The position numbers and the translations under genes are program-made. Under the pieces are notes generated by a model. It was not told the origin of the DNA. It made no database searches and saw only the letters and a program-made list of their open reading frames with translations. DNA of 7,588 nucleotides, from contig JALRIU010000274.1 of assembly GCA_023255355.1 (NCBI GenBank), forward strand, positions 1-7,588. Reading direction: 5' to 3'. Positions 5,162 to 7,588 of this stretch are shown here, piece by piece (the stretch's first letter is position 1; each line of letters starts with the position of its first letter). The stretch comes from Pseudomonadales bacterium (GTDB lineage: Bacteria > Pseudomonadota > Gammaproteobacteria > Pseudomonadales > JAHEIH01).

Positions 5162-7519
5162 TTAACGAAGGTTAATAATCGTCTGGGTTATCTGGTTAGC
5201 GGTTTCGATCGTTTTGGCATTTGCTTGGAAGTTACGCTGCGCGATAATCAAATTCACCAATTGCTCAGACAGGTCAACGTTGGACTCTTCCAGTGCACCC
5301 GCTTGAATCACACCCAATGAACCTGAACCTGCGGAAGCGACTAGCGCCTCACCTGATTCAAAGTTTTCAGCCCACATGGAGTCACCTTGGGGTTGTAAAC
5401 CTTGAGGATTGTCAAAGTTAGCCAGCGCCAATTGAGATAAGGCTACAGATTCACCATTGGTGTAACGGGCAAAGATGATACCTTCAGCATCGATCGACAG
5501 ACCGGTCAACAAGCCTGTGGTATAGCCATTTTGATCAACATTATTTACTGCAAAGTCACTACTAAATTGGGTTGTTCTGGACATATCAATTGAAAAGTTA
5601 GAACTTACCGCGGGTTCCTCAACAGGGAAAGTAGCCCCCTCCAGACGGTTAATAGGCCCTAGCGCACCAGACAACTCTCCATCGGCGGTTTTTGGTGTCC
5701 AGTTAGACACAAGTAGTTGAGATGAATTTTCAGCATTTAGGGTACCATCAGGATTAAACCTAAGGGTATACGCTGCTTGAGTGGCCAATGTATTTTGTGG
5801 CGGAGGTAGCGATGTATCTGGGTCACCAACATCTTCACCATCGATTTGAACATACATTTTCCAGACATTAGGTTCGTTCTTTGTTGGGTCAGTAGGATCA
5901 AACTCCTGTTTGACAAAATACTGTGTCATCACGTGCGCTTCACCCAAGCTGTCATAAACGCTAACCGATGTTGCGTGGTTATAAGTAGATGGATCAGCAG
6001 GGTCAAATGCATTAATACTATAAAGATCAGCGGTACTGATAGCTAAAGTTGTGAAAAGACCGTCGGCTTTGGGCGCTAAGTTTGAAATACTATATCCTTC
6101 ATCCATCACAACATCGATCACACCGCCTACTACTAAGGCGTCTCCGGCAACTGTTAATGCTGCTGCTGTGGCATTATCAAGATCATCCCCACCCGCAATA
6201 CTCAAGCTTCCTAGATTGCCATCGTTAACGAGTGAAAATTTAAGATCATCACCCACGATTGAAGTTATAACAACGTCTCCATTGGCATCTATTTCAGCGG
6301 ATATACCTGGTAGCGTACTGGTCGTCAGACTATTAATATCATCAACGATGTCTTGATATGTATTACCTGTCAACGTGACATTATTCAATACAAATCCATC
6401 ACCAATTGTTGAGGCCGATGTATCAAGAACCGCTTTTGTAAGAGCTGAAGCTGACATGCCTGCCAAGTTATTAATTTCAGCAGCGGTTGATGCCGCACTC
6501 GCGTTTTGTTTGCTGCTGTACTCGACTTCAACCCCCTTAGCATTTGTTAAGGTAAACGATTGTGCTGTATATCCATTCACAGCGGCGTCTTCACCTGCAG
6601 TTGTCACATCAGCTAGCGTAGACACATCACCAAAACCAATTGCGCCACCTTGTGCAGCAGTCAAATTTGTAATCGTAATATCCGGTGTGCTTCCACTTTC
6701 AAAGGCAACAAAGCGTAAGACATCATTGGTGCCGTCGTTGAATTTTTCAGCGTACACATCCAAAGGAGGATCTTCTGCAAAGATCTGGCTGTTTATTTCA
6801 ACGACAAGTTGATCAAGAGTTGATGTATTAGTGGTTAAGTTGATATCTTGGGTAATGCCGTTTAGATCTATAGTAAATGACACATTGGTGGTTGAATAAT
6901 CGAAGGTGGAAGGCGCAAGCGTGCCAGCAACACTATGGTTTGTTGCAACATCATTGCCTACTTGAGCTTTTGCAATCACTGGCCCTGTAGAATCGAAAGT
7001 CACACCATTACGCTGCAGAACGGTCTCAGCTGAATCAAGATTGAGGCTTGAGGTAACACCTGTTGTTTGGCGTGGCTCTTGGTTTCCCGTTTCAATGCGA
7101 ATATCTGAGACAACACCAGAAAAATTGCCAAAACGGTCTGACTCAAAGCCCTGTAGCCGGCCACCAGAGTTATTCACCACACAGCCTTGATCATCCAAGC
7201 TAAAGGTACCTGCACGACTATACAATGTTGAGTCGTTTTGATTGATCATAAAAAAACCTTGCCCGCTGATCGCTAAGTCGAGCTGACTGGAAGTAAAGGA
7301 GATATTACCCTGCGAGAATTGCTGAGCAATGTCTTGAACACGTGATCCGCCACCTGTTTGAGCATTACCTGAACCCAGTACCGAAGACGCAAACACATCA
7401 CCAAATTCAACCCGCGACGATTTAAAGCCGGTGGTGCTGGCGTTAGCGATGTTGTTACCGGTAACTTTTAAGTCTGTTGATGCGGCACGAAGGCCACTTA
7501 GAGCTGCGTTGAAAGACAT
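5162..7519 (-). CDS. flgE: FlgE, flagellar hook protein (long form, 785 residues)
   Basis: FlgE polymerises into the hook, the universal joint between rod and filament, after type III export. The rod/hook N-terminus is clear (MSFNAALSGLRAASTDLKVT, then GNNIANASTTGFKSSRVEFGDVF, residues 1-43), as is the C-terminal helix (ESNVDLSEQLVNLIIAQRNF at 745-764, then QANAKTIETANQITQTIINL). The conserved hook core restarts at SVSVYDSLGEAHVMTQYFVK (518-537). Between about 200 and 505 lies a Ser/Thr/Ala-rich insertion absent from the 403-residue Salmonella protein. It shows up to three flagellin IN-like units, for example TYQDIVDDINSLTTSTLPGI (387-406) followed by SAEIDANGDVVITS. There is one cysteine, at 113 in DDQGCVVNNSGG. 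The ATG at 7519-7517 is preceded by AGGAG at good spacing. The reading frame is intact, and the stop is followed at once by a terminator. Confidence 0.97.
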   Translation of the reverse strand: MSFNAALSGLRAASTDLKVTGNNIANASTTGFKSSRVEFGDVFASSVLGSGNAQTGGGSRVQDIAQQFSQGNISFTSSQLDLAISGQGFFMINQNDSTLYSRAGTFSLDDQGCVVNNSGGRLQGFESDRFGNFSGVVSDIRIETGNQEPRQTTGVTSSLNLDSAETVLQRNGVTFDSTGPVIAKAQVGNDVATNHSVAGTLAPSTFDYSTTNVSFTIDLNGITQDINLTTNTSTLDQLVVEINSQIFAEDPPLDVYAEKFNDGTNDVLRFVAFESGSTPDITITNLTAAQGGAIGFGDVSTLADVTTAGEDAAVNGYTAQSFTLTNAKGVEVEYSSKQNASAASTAAEINNLAGMSASALTKAVLDTSASTIGDGFVLNNVTLTGNTYQDIVDDINSLTTSTLPGISAEIDANGDVVITSIVGDDLKFSLVNDGNLGSLSIAGGDDLDNATAAALTVAGDALVVGGVIDVVMDEGYSISNLAPKADGLFTTLAISTADLYSINAFDPADPSTYNHATSVSVYDSLGEAHVMTQYFVKQEFDPTDPTKNEPNVWKMYVQIDGEDVGDPDTSLPPPQNTLATQAAYTLRFNPDGTLNAENSSQLLVSNWTPKTADGELSGALGPINRLEGATFPVEEPAVSSNFSIDMSRTTQFSSDFAVNNVDQNGYTTGLLTGLSIDAEGIIFARYTNGESVALSQLALANFDNPQGLQPQGDSMWAENFESGEALVASAGSGSLGVIQAGALEESNVDLSEQLVNLIIAQRNFQANAKTIETANQITQTIINLR

Positions 7520-7588
7520 AACTTTCTCCTACTTTTTTCACTGTCAGTCTTACTGACTAAATTTTTCGCCCTGTCGTTTGGGCGTTCA
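7520..7588 (-). promoter_or_regulatory. flgE leader with ribosome-binding site and small inverted repeats
   Basis: AGGAG stands about 7 bases before the flgE ATG. Upstream are a 6-bp inverted repeat with a 3-base loop (GTCAGT at 7543-7548, ACTGAC at 7552-7557) and a 5-bp one (CGCCC at 7567-7571, GGGCG at 7580-7584). Neither is followed by a U-run, so I do not call a terminator, and no sigma-54 or sigma-28 promoter is visible. The region is probably the flgD-flgE spacer of an upstream operon, but flgD itself is outside the window. Confidence 0.5.

Noticed and set aside
6375..6812. Plus-strand open frame of 145 codons opposite flgE
   Set aside because: It is antisense to a well-conserved gene, has no ribosome-binding site or recognisable domain, and reflects the Ser/Thr/Ala composition of FlgE.
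7567..7584. Terminator before flgE
   Set aside because: The stem has only 5 bp and no U-run follows on either strand; too weak to call from the partial region available.

Overview
The window is a stretch of a bacterial flagellar gene cluster, read entirely on the minus strand (from high to low coordinates): flgE (hook), flgF (proximal rod), flgG (distal rod), flgH (L-ring lipoprotein), flgI (P-ring), flgJ (rod cap and muramidase), then a lipoprotein gene cut by the left edge. The LP-ring genes point to a Gram-negative cell. FlgJ with a fused glucosaminidase domain, a sigma-54-type promoter in front of flgF, moderate GC content and FlgT-like features in the last gene suggest a gammaproteobacterium, probably marine or environmental, with a Pseudomonas/Vibrio-like polar flagellum. 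The taxonomic placement is inference.

Layout: a 69-bp leader at the right edge (7520-7588) carries a good ribosome-binding site for flgE and two small inverted repeats. flgE (7519-5162) is unusually long at 785 residues and is followed within about 10 bases by an intrinsic terminator (5119-5151). The 220-bp flgE-flgF gap holds that terminator, a 27-bp hairpin, a tract of 7-bp repeats and a near-consensus sigma-54 promoter (4995-5010). From there flgF, flgG, flgH, flgI, flgJ and the lipoprotein gene run with gaps of 0-18 bp or 1-bp overlaps, so they are very likely one operon. This matches the known Pseudomonas division between flgBCDE and flgFGHIJKL units.

Together the products build the part of the flagellum that crosses the envelope. 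FlgF and FlgG form the rod, FlgJ caps it and opens peptidoglycan, FlgI and FlgH form the bushing in peptidoglycan and outer membrane, and FlgE polymerises into the hook. The last gene may encode an accessory envelope protein around the basal body.

I see no wholly new system: the gene content is a standard flagellar locus. The unusual parts are: (1) a 7-bp tandem repeat found both in the flgJ linker and beside the flgF promoter, each time next to an inverted repeat in the same orientation; (2) a palindromic REP-like element translated in frame within FlgJ; (3) a roughly 300-residue insertion in FlgE; (4) the FlgT-middle-domain-like lipoprotein directly after flgJ.
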